Shown here in pieces: positions 34,870 through 46,327 of a DNA stretch of 64,000 nt (position 1 is the stretch's first letter; each line of letters starts with the position of its first letter). Location: NCBI GenBank assembly GCA_039545355.1, contig BCJJ01000001.1, forward strand, positions 1,114,570-1,178,569, in the 5' to 3' direction. The notes under the pieces were generated by a model, which saw only the letters and a list, made by a program, of their open reading frames with translations, did not search any database and was not told the origin of the DNA. Both the position numbers and the translations under genes were made by a program. The stretch is from Trichosporon coremiiforme (Eukaryota; Basidiomycota; Tremellomycetes; Trichosporonales; Trichosporonaceae).

Positions 34870-36633
34870 ATGGCCGGCATCGTGAGTTGCAATTCGCCCA
34901 TTCGCCGACTGACCATTAGACTCTGAAGCCCTCCCTCGAGGAGGTGACCAACTTCGTCCGGAACGGAACCTCGGCGCCGACGACGCTCGCGCCGAAGGGA
35001 GCCGGCGGCTTCCCGTCCAACTTTGGCATTGCGTCTTCCTCGGCTGAGGTTCCGGCGCAGAAGCCGAACCTTGTCCCGGTCTACATTGACATCCCCGGCG
35101 AGCTGCTGACGCCCGTCGCCGCTTACCTGAAGGTCGCGAATGGATCAAAGGAGTCCTTCCTCCTCGAGTCTATTACGGGTGGCGAGAACCTGGCGCAGTA
35201 CTCTTTCGTCGGTGCGAACCCGATCAAGAGCGTGCGCACTGGCCCCGGATTCGACGCCGAAGGCGACCCGCTCAGCGTGCTCGAGTCCGTTCTTGAGCCG
35301 TACCGCTACGGGCGGATCGAGGAGGTGCCTACGTTCACGGGAGGAGCCGTCGGATTTATCACGTACGACGCTATCCAGCACTTCGAGCCCGTCACGAAGC
35401 CGGCGACGCCGCACCGCGACCCGCTCCCGGGACTGCCCGAGGCGTTCTTCATGATCGCCGAGACGATCGTCATCTTTGACCACATCTTCCAGTCCATCAA
35501 GATCGTGTCTCATGTTTACCTGCCCGACGGAACCCCGGAGTCGGAGCTTCCGAGGCTGTACGAGGAGGCTCGTCAGCGTATCGCCGAGGTCAAGGCACGC
35601 CTTGAGTCGCCTGAGGTTCCGCTCCCGCCGCAGGGCCCGATCGAGCTCGGCAACGAGCCCGTCAGCAACGTCGGCAAGGCGGGGTACGAGGCGTTCGTGA
35701 CCAAGCTCAAGGAGCACATCGTCAAGGGTGACATTATTCAGGCTGTCCCGAGCCAGAGGCAGAAGCGCAAGACGGCGCTCCACCCGTTCAACGTGTACAG
35801 GCATCTGCGGCGTGTGAACCCATCGCCGTACATGTTCTACGTCGACAGCGGGGACGTGCAGCTCGTCGGCGCGTCGCCCGAGACGCTGTGCAAGGTCGAG
35901 AACCGCAAGGTGTACAACCACGCGATTGCCGGAACCGTGAAGCGCGGCAAGACCGCGGCCGGTAAGCTGCCCAAGTTTTATCACCAGCTAACAAACAGAG
36001 GACGCCCGTCTCGGCGCCGAGCTCCTCGCGTCCGAGAAGGACCGGGCGGAACACATCATGCTGGTGGACCTGGCGCGAAATGACGTGAACCGCGTCTGCG
36101 CGCCAGAGACAGTGCAGGTCGACGACCTGATGCGGCTCGAGAAGTTTAGCCACGTGATCCACATCACGTCGCAGATCTCGGGCCAGCTGCGTCCCGACCA
36201 GTCGCGCTTCGATGCCTTCCGCTCCATCTTCCCCGCCGGCACCGTGTCGGGCGCGCCGAAGGTGAAGGCGATCCAACTCGTCGGCGGGCTCGAGCAGGAG
36301 AAGCGCGGCGTGTACGCCGGCGCCGTCGGACGATTCGACTTTGACCGCGACAACCTCGACACGTGCATTGCCATCCGCACCATGACGTTCATGGGCGGAA
36401 ACGTCTACCTCCAGGCTGGTGGCGGTATCGTCTTCGACTCGGTCGAGGAGGACGAGGTGAGCTTGCACTTTGACGCGCAGCTGACAGACAGTGGATCGAG
36501 ACGGAGAACAAGCTCAAGTCGAACGTGTCCACGATCGCGGCGGCCGAGAGTAAGTTGACGCTCAACGGTTGAAGTTGGCAGAGCTGACGAAACAGAGTAC
36601 TACTACGACCTTCAGCAGGCGGCGAAGCAGTAG
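34870..36633 (+). CDS. TRP2: Anthranilate synthase component I
   Basis: Converts chorismate to anthranilate with a glutamine amidotransferase partner, the first committed step of tryptophan synthesis. Five exons: 34870-34881, 34920-35961, 35999-36456, 36492-36549, 36596-36633; 535 aa. The first exon codes only MAGI. LLES near residue 85 is the conserved element of the tryptophan feedback site. [16 protein letters not shown], the AGTVKRGKT segment, [12 protein letters not shown] and GAPKVKA form the chorismate/magnesium site, and the C-terminus has the usual GGGIVFDS followed by WIETENK. The partner subunit is not in the window. Confidence 0.97.
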
Positions 36634-36686
36634 ACGTAAACCCATATATGTATGACAAAAATGCATCTAGAACACCTATTACCCTA
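36634..36686. terminator. 53-bp convergent 3' region, TRP2 and J-protein gene
   Basis: Only 53 bp separate the two stop codons. The stretch is AT-rich (ATATATG, AAAAATG), consistent with compact termination, and the 3' untranslated regions almost certainly overlap. Confidence 0.5.
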
Positions 36687-38205
36687 CTAAAACGCCTGCT
36701 GCGGCAGACCCCACCGCCTGAGCTGCTCGCACGCCCCGTTCGTCTCTGCCCTCAGCTTTCGGATCTTGTCATAGTCCGCTCCCAGTCCGAAAACCCCAGC
36801 CTCAGCGCGGATCTTGCGGTTCTTCAGAGCGTTAAAGTTCTGGCACTCAGCCTGCAAGTGCCGGATATGGTTCTCCTCAATGCCGCGCTCGAACGCACGC
36901 ATCTTGGAGCTGAACAGGCCACTGTTCTTCTCCTGCCGCTTGTGCTCGGGAACGGAGTTGTAGATGTCGGACGCCTCGAACTCGGCCTGGTTCACGTGGT
37001 ACGGCACAGAGCGCTGCCAGGTGTGGCGCGGCGTGTCGAACTGCGATGACGGGGAGAAGCTGTAGGACGGGTCGGGCTGGTACGGTCCCGCGAACATGGA
37101 CGGAATGACGGAGAAGAGAATGAACAGAAGCAGGAGGCCGATAGGCAGTAGGGCGAGCAGCGGCGACTGCTCCTCCCCATGCTGACCCGGACGGGCGTAC
37201 GCGTTGGCCGGCCGACGGCGGTGGTACGTCGGTCCGCCGCCGCCAAAGGTGTACACCCGCGCTCCGCCGAAGGGGCTCCCCCCCATACCCCCGCCCATAC
37301 CCCCGCCAAAGAACATGTTGAACAGGTCGTCGGGGTCGATGCCGCCATCCTGGAACGCGAACTGCGCGCCTTGCGGGAAGCCGCGCGCCATGCCGCCCAT
37401 CCCACCACCACCTCCACCTCCACCACCACCGCCGCGCTGCGTCGGGTCAATGGACGGGTTCTGGTCGTACACGGCACGTAGATTCTTGTCGCTGAGGATT
37501 TGAAAGGCTTTCGAGACCACTGGTGGTTAGCTCGAGAAAGGCGCGACAAGAAGCTATGAGAGGAGGCCAGAACATACTTTTGAAGGCCTCGTCGGCACCG
37601 GGCGCTCCGTTCTTGTCCGGGTGCAGCTGCAGCGCGAGCTTCTTGTATGCGCGCTTCACGTCGTTTTCTGAGCAACTCTTCTCCACTGTTTGTCAGCTCA
37701 ACGCTACCTGGACAGCTCTCCGCTTCCGCATGCCTCCCAGGTTTCAGGTGGTGGGGGAGGCGAGACGGTCAAGAGAGGCCGCCTGCGGCGACCTATACTC
37801 ACCGGCCAGGATCGAGTAGTACGCCGTGTGTCCGCACCGCTTGACGCGCGTGACGACCTCCATCTGCTTGGCAGTGTACTGCCTCTTCTCTTCCTTCTTC
37901 TCCTCCTTCTTCTCCGTATGTCTGTGCCGGGCGCTCGTGACGTGCTCCTCGACACCCGTGGCCTTGGCCTTACTTCCTACCGCCGCGCCCGCGGCGCTCT
38001 TCTCACTGTCGGCAGGACCGTTAGACGAGGAAGAGTACGTGGACATCTCCTTCTCGATGATCTGTACCATCTTCTCGCCCTCTGGCGTGCTGTACATCGT
38101 GACGGATTTGCGCGCAAACTTGAGCGCCGAAGTATAGTTCTGCGAGTTGCGGTGCCGCTGCGCGATGCCGAGACAGCGCAGCGCCTCCTCCTTGTTCACC
38201 TCCAT
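36687..38205 (-). CDS. ER-membrane J-domain protein (DNAJB12/B14-like)
   Basis: A J-protein thought to stimulate Hsp70 at the cytosolic face of the ER, often in quality control and ERAD. Three exons on the minus strand: 38205-37803, 37685-37578, 37519-36687; 447 aa. The N-terminus ([15 protein letters not shown]) is the DNAJB12/14 type, followed by a Lys/Glu-rich linker. The J domain is split over the three exons, with HPDKNG as the catalytic HPD motif. A run of eleven glycines interrupted by Met leads to a Gly-rich segment, then a single membrane helix ([16 protein letters not shown]), and a C-terminal DUF1977-like region. Its stop codon is only 53 bp from the convergent TRP2 stop. Confidence 0.93.
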
Positions 38206-39099
38206 GCTGCTCTAGCGCCGCTCTGGGTTGGAATGGGGAAAGAGCGTGAGGAGACGTGGCTGGGCCGCGTGTGTGGACGTTGTTTTCGTGGAGGGTGATC
38301 GAAGGACAAGTTCGAAGGAGCGGTGAGCGGCGGATACGGCGGTGACAGTGACTCGAGTCGGAGACAAGGGTAGAGGTCGGGATGGAAGAAACAAGACGAG
38401 TGAAACAGACGACGTCGTGTGATGCGTGCAACAGAAGTAAGGTTTCGTGGACGATCGGGCTCGATCACTCGCTTATCGCAGTGCGTGCGGCGACACGTCG
38501 GCGTCGGCGTGTCGGTACCGGTACTGTTCTTGGAGAGGTGCCGCGGGGTGGATTCTGATGTAGACAAGAGGCAAAGAGAGGACAGTTGTGATCGACAGAG
38601 AAACAGACAGACGGAGCGACTAAAGACGACGTATCGATGTCGGTTTGTCGGTCGGTCGGAGAGTGACGTTTGTCAGTGGCCCGGCTTGCTTCCCAACTGC
38701 GCTTAACGTCGCCATCGACCGAGCTTCGACACCACATCCAGACTACACGCGATGACAACGGCATTTTTCCGACACGTGGCACCACCGAGCTCACGTGCGT
38801 CGGTCGTTGCCTTGGTGTGGGACCGGTCACGTGAGCGTGGCCTCGCTTCGTCCGCATCAGAATATTCGATTCCGAATGCGCCATCGCTTTCATTCTCGCA
38901 TGTACCGACACAGGTTGAGGTTGCAGCTAAGACAGGGAAACGCAGAGTACACATGATACATTCGCACTGGGCATTATGCAGGCCCCGGAGGACACTGCTG
39001 ACTATTAAAACTGATATTCCAGATAGGATCCTCATTACACTGTCGTTATTCCATCGGGAGCCATCTCCCAGCAAAGCCCTGGACTTCGCAGCCTGGGAC
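38206..39099. other. Intergenic, promoter of the J-protein gene
   Basis: 894 bp between two minus-strand genes. Nothing recognisable beyond promoter and 3' untranslated space. An open frame on the plus strand enters from here into the transporter but is antisense to it. Confidence 0.45.
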
Positions 39100-41278
39100 C
39101 TAGGCAGACTCGGCGGACAAGACGGTCGCTGTCGTAGCACCCTTCTCGTCGATGCGCTCGACGTGCTGCGCCTCCGCCTTCTCGTGAAGTTCGACCTCGA
39201 AGGGGTCGACCTTGGTTGTGGCAAACTTGCGCGCGCTGACGCCGCGCTCGAAGAGAATGTCGATCTCTGCAAACGAGCGTCCGGCCGGCTCGGGAATGCG
39301 GAAGTAGCAGTAGATGATGCAGAGGAAGCAGGACCCGCCCCAGAAGAAGCCGGCGTAGTTGCCCCAGTCCCACTTGTCCGTGTTGAGCATGTAGGGCGTG
39401 AGCACAGAGCACACGATGCCGACGACGATGTAGAGGTTGCGTCCCAGGACCACCGTCTTGATCTGCAGCCGGCGGGTCGAGAGCTCCGCGACGAGAGAGT
39501 AGGCCACGGTTCCCACCGTCAGCTGGTAGAACGCAGCCCAGATGATCATCATGGAGCCCGTCGCCATCGCGCCCTGGTTCCTGTTCGCCTCCGGCACCAG
39601 ACCGAGGAAGCCCATGACGAAGAGCGTGACGCACAAGCCACACAGACCGTACAGGAACAGGTTGCGGCGTCCGATGCCCCAAGCCATGAGGGCCCATGCG
39701 CCGAAGACGCCGACACAGTTGATGGCGTACTGGCCCATGGCGAAGTCGTACGCCTTGTCGCCGGGCACGCCGGCCTTGGTCAGGAAGTAGGAGCTGTAGC
39801 CCGAGAAGGAGTTGCCGGCGAGATTCTGGATCGCCCACACCATGCACACGATCTCGGTGCGGCGGCGGTCGACACCCTTGAAGCAGTCGAGGTAGGACGC
39901 GCCAGAGGTGATCTCGCGCTCGAGCTCGGTCGTGTGTCGCATCATGTCGATCGTCTCGTCCGCGTCAAAGTCGGTCTCGCGGTTCAGGCTCGTCAGACGG
40001 AGGAGGTTCTTCTTCGCGTCTGCGTAGCGGCCGCGGCGGACGAGCCACCACGGCGACTCGGGAGCGAGCGCGACACCAATAAGGAGGGGAACGGGCCACA
40101 TCCACTGCAGAGCATAGGGCAGCTTCCAGGCGAGGTTGTCGTCGGGACCACGGTAGAGCTGAGACTTGATGACACCGATACCGATGACCTGGCCGAGACC
40201 CCAGCAGAAGTTGACATAGCAGGTCAGGTAACCGCGGAGCGCGACGGGACAGACCTCAGACGCGTACGTGATGCACAGCGTCTGGAAGATACCCCAGGGG
40301 ATACCGCAAAGCACCTCGGCGACCTGGAGCTGTGGGAGCGACGTGGCGGTCCAGAACATGGCAATCAGCCCCGTGAGCGCGGCGAGCGAAGCCATGACAG
40401 TGTAGCGGTACCCGAAGCGCTCGGAGACGAAGCCGTTGATGAAGAGACCGATGATCTCACCACAGTTGGCACCGTTCGAGAGACCCGCCTGCCACGGCGC
40501 AGGCACCTCGTACTCGCCCTTGCGGTTCAGGACACCGAACGTCTTGTTGAATGCGGGGAAGGCGTAAAAGTTGGACAGGAGGCACACATCGTAGCCTGTT
40601 GTCAGCAAGGGTTGCATGCCGCGGACAGGTTTTCGGGTGGGGGGACATCGTGGCCGCGTACAGCCGCCACCGGCCGACGCCAGCCGACACAGCCGGGTCA
40701 GGTGGCTCGCGGCATGCAGCGCGGCAGCGTGCCGTGCCAAGCTTAGCACAGACACCGACCCGCATGGGGCTAAGAGCGTATTTCCGGACTATCGCCAAGT
40801 TGCGATCCATCCAACCTCTGTGCCCACTTGCGAGCTCGACTTGACGATGCCGGTCGAGTTGGGGAACACAATACCGCACACATGCTGTCGGACGTTTCCC
40901 CGGGTCCCCGTGTATGCACGTCTGAGCCCCCCACCACCCCCACCACGCCTCACTCTTCCCCTCGAACTAGGACTCACCCTCCATCACAATACACGTCGAG
41001 ATGAGCATGCTCCAGGCAACGGCCTTGGGGTACAGCCTGATGCCCTGCCAGAGGCTCATCTGGTGCTCCTTCTCAGTCGCGATCTTGGCGTTGCGCGTCA
41101 TCTCGTCGCTGGGGCCGAGGGACGGCGACTTGGTCGAGAACGCGCGGCCCTCCTCGTTTGGCGCGTGCGTGCCGGGCAGCTCGGCGGGGACGCCAGCTTG
41201 CGCGACCTCCTCGGAGCGCACGCTGTCGAGCTCGCGCAGCGCCGCCTTGTCGTTCCCGTTCAGAGCGGGGGCGGTCAT
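39100..41278 (-). CDS. MFS sugar transporter (alpha-glucoside/maltose-permease type)
   Basis: Proton-coupled sugar permease of the plasma membrane, 598 aa. Two exons on the minus strand: 41278-40978 and 40595-39100, with a 382-nt intron splitting the first helix (ending CIVMEG) from YDVCLLSNFYAFPAF. Sugar-porter signatures: NGFVSERFGYRY, APESPWWLVRRGR after helix 6, and IPEPAGRSFAEID after helix 12. The PESPWWLV form is that of fungal alpha-glucoside permeases, though the family is broad. The N-terminus is a long soluble tail. It is divergent from the myo-inositol oxygenase gene, so uptake of a polyol or cyclitol is also conceivable. Confidence 0.9.
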
Positions 41279-42277
41279 GTCGCTGTGTCGATGGGTATTA
41301 TACAACTAATGGTAGAATGAGAGAAAGGAGAAGAGGGACAAGGGGGGAGAGGTGGGGATTATAACGGAGAGAGAGGAGAAAGCAGGACGGACCGGCGGAT
41401 GGGTTCGGGCAGGGTCTGGGTCGTTGCTGGAGATAATTCTCGGCCCAATCGCACGAGTTGGTCCGGGAACGCGATTGGCTCTAGGTGGGTCCTTGGATCC
41501 TGAATCGCTAGCGAGCTGGTCAGGCGAGCAGCAGCTAGCTGTAACTGCGGATCGCAAGCAATGCAGTTGACGCTGAGTGCGTAAGCAAGTGGAGAGCTCG
41601 GGGGGATGCAACTATGGAGCAAGAGGTGTGCCTCAGCATAAATACGAAGCGAGAGTCGAGCCCCACACCGCGGGCCACAACCGAGCGACCGGGCAAGCAC
41701 CTGACCCAACATTTGATCGCAAGCTCTGACCGGCCCGCAAATCCGGACCCCCGCGCGCGCCCACATTGCCCGCCCTGATTTCCAGCGTAACCCCAGGCGG
41801 TCCCCCACGGCTACAGCCGGAGCTTGGCATCTGCATCGCGCCTTTTCTGCGTTGTGGGCCCTCTGCGAGATTCCTCTGAAACGAGTCGCAGTGGAGCCAC
41901 AGCCACACAGGTGGGCGCTTCACATGGCCCAGCTGGCCGCCCTCGCTCCACGGCCGGCGGCAGGCAGCTGGGTGCGGTGGCGTCCCAGAGCCAGGCGCAC
42001 GCGGGCAAAATTCACGGCTATTCTCGGCCTTATGGGCGTCTGTGCGTGTGGCAGCTGCCTGGCTTAACTCAGAAAGCCTCGAAAGGTCCTCTAATGTGCA
42101 GAGGGAGGTTGTAGGTGTATGCAGAAGTGTTGCAGAGGGCTGGGAGTGTGCGGGGCACAACATGGGTGAGTCAGAGATAAGATCAGAGGTCGAAACAGGT
42201 TGCCGAAGAGCCCGGAATGGCTTCTCACACAAAGTACTCCGGTTTTGGTCCGACCGGTGTTCAGTCGGGCCGACCAT

Positions 42278-42362
42278 GTGCCGATTCGGCACCGTTCGCG
42301 GAAAACTGCCTCCACTCACGGACCGATATCGGTCCATAGGCGGCCGACAGGACACCGATCGG
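42278..42362. promoter_or_regulatory. Cluster of CCGA-N(0-2)-TCGG inverted repeats
   Basis: GTGCCGATTCGGCAC at 42278-42292 (7-bp arms, 1-bp centre), GGACCGATATCGGTCC at 42320-42335 (a perfect 16-bp palindrome) and CCGATCGG at 42355-42362. The CCG...CGG layout is that of Zn2Cys6-type sites. Function is inference. Confidence 0.55.
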
Positions 42363-42699
42363 GAACAAATCGGAGTCAAGTGTGCACAGACGTGCCGCCG
42401 ATCCATACGAAACACGGAGCGATCACGGACGTGGCACAACAACAACCGCAACAGTCCTGCGTCAGCCGTCGTTGCCCGCTGCGTGCCGTCGTGGGGAACG
42501 CGGGAACGACGATGTCATGCGCAGAATCTTAGAGGGGAATGTAACACGCAGGTCCGGCCCGGTCGCCGCGGGCGTTGGACGTTGGATCTGCCTCGTGCCG
42601 GGGGAGAGCGATGCAAAGTTTCGCATCTTGTTGACACAGGTGTCGTCAGCATACTCGGGCCATTTCCGCGCCACCCCTCCCCATTGCGATGGCCAGCCC

Positions 42700-42707
42700 T
42701 ATATTAA
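42700..42707 (+). promoter_or_regulatory. TATA-like element before MIOX
   Basis: TATATTAA 66 bp upstream of the MIOX ATG, one of few such elements close to a start in this GC-rich window. An inducible gene with a TATA box would be in keeping, but this is inference. Confidence 0.35.
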
Positions 42708-42772
42708 CTCTTCCACTGACGTCTTACTCGCCATCATACACTCGGCAACGACAGCGACAACAGATCATCACG

Positions 42773-43762
42773 ATGCGCGCCCCAGTAGTCACGGACCAGG
42801 TGCGGATCCACGCGACCAAGCTCGACGCAGTCAGCGACGAGATCGACGCGGTGAACGTCCTCAAGGGCGCTGCAGGTGTTGCTGCGTGGGACGCGGCTAG
42901 CGAGTTTGACGCGAACAAGGACAAAGACACTTTCAGGCAGTATGACGCGGCCTGTGACCGTGTCAAGGCTTTCTACGCTGTACGTTTACCCGCCTCTCAT
43001 CCTCTTCCCTCCCCCCTCCCCCTTAGCGCGTGCTGACAGACGCAGGAGCAGCACGCGAAGCAGACGCTTGCCTATAATGTGACAGTGCGCGAGGCGCACT
43101 CTGCGCGCCCGAAGGTGAAAATGACGGTCTGGGCGGCGTTGGAGCTGCTCGACCAGCTCGTCGACGAATCGGACCCCGACACAAGCGTGGGCCAGATCGA
43201 ACACCTCCTCCAGACCGCCGAGGCACTCCGCCGTGATCGCAAACCGGACTGGATGCAGCTCGTCGGCCTCGTGCACGACCTGGGAAAGTTGCTCGTCTTC
43301 CTCGGCGCAGAGGGTCAATGGGACGTCGTGGGGGATACGTTTGTGGTTGGGTGTGCCTTTCCCTCCGCCATTATTTATCCCGACACATTCAAGTTCAACC
43401 CGGACTCGAAGGACCCGGAGTTGTCTACGGAGTGCGGGATCTACGAGCCCAACTGTGGGCTGGACAATGTGCTGCTCAGCTGGGGACACGACGAGTACAT
43501 CTACGATGTCATGAGACGGCAGAGCTCCATTCCCAAGGAAGGGCTAAGTATGCTGAGATACCACTCTTTCTATCCCTGGCATCGGGAAGGGGCATACCGC
43601 CACCTCATGGGACCGGGCGACGAGGAGCAGCTCAAGGCGGTCAGGGCGTTCAATGCGTATGACCTTTACAGCAAGAGCGACGCGCCACCTGACAAGATGG
43701 CCCTTCGACCTTACTACGAAAGGTTGATTGAGAAGTACTGTCCCGGCGAGCTCGAGTGGTAG
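42773..43762 (+). CDS. MIOX: myo-Inositol oxygenase
   Basis: Di-iron oxygenase that cleaves myo-inositol to D-glucuronate, the entry step of inositol catabolism. Two exons: 42773-42979 and 43046-43762; 307 aa, the usual length for the family. The conserved features are FRQYDAACDRVKAFY, the EQHAKQT segment at the junction, LVGLVHDLGK (HD metal ligands), the glycine-rich GDTFVVGCAF loop, and SWGHDEYIYDV and RYHSFYPWH with further His/Asp ligands. The C-terminus KYCPGELEW is near-invariant in the family. The 66-nt intron ends in GCTGAC before the acceptor. Confidence 0.97.
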
Positions 43763-43966
43763 TCCTCCTACATCAGTAATTCAGATTCCCCTGTAACATA
43801 GTTAGAATAATAATGCAAGCGGACAATGAAGAGAAGACAAGTTCGGCGGCGGCGACGGTCAGGACAATGTCAGCGAGTGCTACGTTTAGCCGTCCCAGCA
43901 GATTCGATACAGATACATATCATATCTCGGGTCCCCGCCTCGCTCCGGGCTTCGCCCTCCGCTCGC

Positions 43967-46327
43967 CTAGTCGATCAGCTCGAGCGGCCTGTAAACCGGG
44001 TTCCACATGTTATCCGCGATCATCTTCTGGAGATCCTTCTCGCTCTTCTCCTTGGCCGTCTCAATCGCCTCCTGGCCCGTCGCAACGCCCTCCTCGATCG
44101 CCTGCTTGATCACGCCCGACGCGATCGGCACACTCACCGTGCGCACGTCGCTGAGGTCAGGCAGCAGGGCGGCGTTCTCGTCGCGGAGTGCGGGGGACTG
44201 GGACGCCAGCGCGTGGACCGCCGCCATCAGCATGGCTGGCGAGATGAGCTTGGCTCCGGACAGGATCGCGCCGAGGCCCAGGGCGGGGTACAAGAGGGCG
44301 TTGTTCCTGTGGGTCAGCTAGAGACAAGCGCGCGAAGCTTACGTCTGCGCGATGGGGACTGCGTTTGTCAGCTTAAAGAGAAAGATATAGAAAGCTCGAA
44401 CTCACCTTCCTTGCCGTTCGGGAGCGGCACTGGCGGGAACGGCGATCCTGTTGCGATGAGAGCATTTCCGTCCGTCCACGACAGCGCATCGATGGGGTCG
44501 ACTTCGCACAGCTCCGTCGGGTTGCTGAGCGGGAAGATGATGGGGCGTCCGCTACCTCCATTCTCCTTCGTGCCCTCGTACATGGTCCTGACGACCTCCT
44601 CGTCGAACGCACACCTGCTCGTGCTCGTGCCAATGAGTACAGTCGGCTTGACATGGCGCACGACGTCGATCAGCTGCGCCTCGTTCGGCAGCTCGGGGTT
44701 CTCGAGCTTCCAGTCCGCAATGTCCGAGTCCGGACGCGCGAACGCGATCTGGCTGTGCCGGAGCGAGTTGCCTTGCGACTCCAGGAGCAGACCCTGTCGG
44801 TCGACGCACCAGAAGCGCTTCAGCGCCTCCTCGCGAGATAGGCCGCCCAGGATCATCAGGCCGTCCAGAATCTGGTTCGCAATGCCCATGCCGGCTGATC
44901 CAGCGCCGTAGATAACGATGCGCTGGTCCTCCAGTGGGGACTTGATCACCTTTAGAGCACTGGCGTTAGCTATGCCTGGAGTGTGCCGTAGCTGGAGGGC
45001 ACTCACGAAATCAGCGCTGCGAGCGTCACCGCACCCGTTCCTTGGATATCGTCGTTGAAGAACGGCATCTGGTTCTGGTACTTCTGCATGAAGCGGTACG
45101 CGTTGGCCATGCCAAAGTCCTCAAACTGAACATCAGTTCGCTGTCTCTGTACAACGTATTGCACAGCGACTCACGTGAATGACAGCCTTCGGGAAGATCT
45201 CGCGACACGTCTGGACGAACTGGTCGACGAAATCGTCGTACACCTTACCACGGAGGCGCGTGCGCTTCCAGCCCATGTAGAGCGGGTCGGAGAAGAGGGC
45301 GTGGTTGTTCGTGCCGACGTCGAGCATGACGGGCAAGATGCGGTTCGGGTTGATACCCGCTCCGAGCGTGTAGAGGGCTGACTTGGACGTAGAAATCGTG
45401 ATACCGCCAACACCCTGGTCGCCAATACCCAGAATCGCCTCCGCGTCCGTGACGACGACAAGATCGATCGTGTCCTTAGGATCCTCGGTCGCCATGGCCA
45501 CGTCCGCGACGCGATTGATGTCATGCAGGTGCGCGAGCAGCTGGGCGCGCATGCCGTCCTTGTTAGGGTACGACTGTATGTCAACTTGTCGTCAGACGCA
45601 GGGAGCTGGTACTCACGAGGAAGCAGCCGATCGGCCGCCGGAACAGGTTCGAGTACTGCGCGACAGCCTGCGCGGCGCCAGGGGTGTAGAGCACGCCGAG
45701 CAGCTCCTTCAGGTGGTCCTGCATCAGCCGGTAGAACAGGACCTGGTTCTGGTCTCTGGTACGTCAGCTCAACTTCTTATGGCAAGCTGCATGTCACCAC
45801 GACTCACCGCAAACTGGCGAGGAAGGCATGCTGCTGGATGACTGAAGGCTGCTTCTTGAGCTGGTTGTAGGCGCGCAGCGTCTGGCGCTCGAGGCTGTGC
45901 ACGTCGTACGGCAGGAAACTCTCGAGTCCGAACACGGCGCGCTCCTCGCGGCTGAAGCCGGCACCCTTGTTGAGCTGGTCGTCAGCGTTGCGCCCGGGGT
46001 GTCACCGGGTCCGGCACGGTGACGGGCTGCGGTGAGGTGACAACAAGACGACGGATGACGTCACCGCCGAGAGTGATGGGGAAGACAGCTGTGGCGCTGT
46101 TGCAGACGCTTGCAGACATAACGGCGTCCAAGACGCAGTAGAGAAAGTCAAGAGGATGAAGGAAGACTCACGGCGGGCGTGTTGAGCAGCTCGGAGCCCT
46201 TGAGGTTAGTGCGGATCGGGATATCGTTGGGACTCTTGTAGTTGTAGTAGTGGGCGGGGTATGTTGCTGCCCTCTTGCAAGAGGGGGCGCGGAGCGGGGG
46301 GCGCGCACGGTTAAGTGAGCGGAGCAT
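43967..46327 (-). CDS. MAE1: NAD-type malic enzyme, mitochondrial
   Basis: Oxidative decarboxylation of malate to pyruvate, supplying pyruvate and reduced cofactor. Eight exons on the minus strand: 46327-46172, 45974-45808, 45755-45617, 45573-45175, 45125-45007, 44959-44406, 44358-44343, 44306-43967; 629 aa. The N-terminal MLRSLNRARPPLRAPS is basic and hydroxylated, a probable mitochondrial presequence. LLNTPALNKGAGFS, LYTPGAA, VVVTDAEAILGIGDQG, FNDDIQGTGAV and the cofactor motif YGAGSAGMGIA are malic-enzyme hallmarks. Exon 7 is only 16 nt (coding VPIAQ) but is needed to keep the frame between PNGKE and TNNALLYPALG. An in-frame upstream ATG at 46402 exists but would precede the presequence. 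NAD versus NADP use is not certain. Confidence 0.95.

Larger units (their letters stand above)
41279..42772. promoter_or_regulatory. Shared upstream region of MFS transporter and MIOX
   Basis: 1.49 kb between divergent start codons. It holds three CCGA/TCGG inverted repeats within 82 bp (42281-42362) and a TATA-like element at 42700-42707, 66 bp before the MIOX ATG. No gene was supported in this region. Confidence 0.55.

Noticed and set aside
38752..40746. A 664-codon open frame on the plus strand opposite the MFS transporter
   Set aside because: It is the antisense shadow of a GC-rich, third-position-biased gene. Its translation is Arg/Glu/His/Val-rich low complexity with no family features, while the minus strand has a full transporter.
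43826..44911. A 361-codon plus-strand frame over the malic enzyme gene
   Set aside because: Antisense shadow; the malic enzyme exons on the minus strand carry all the family motifs.
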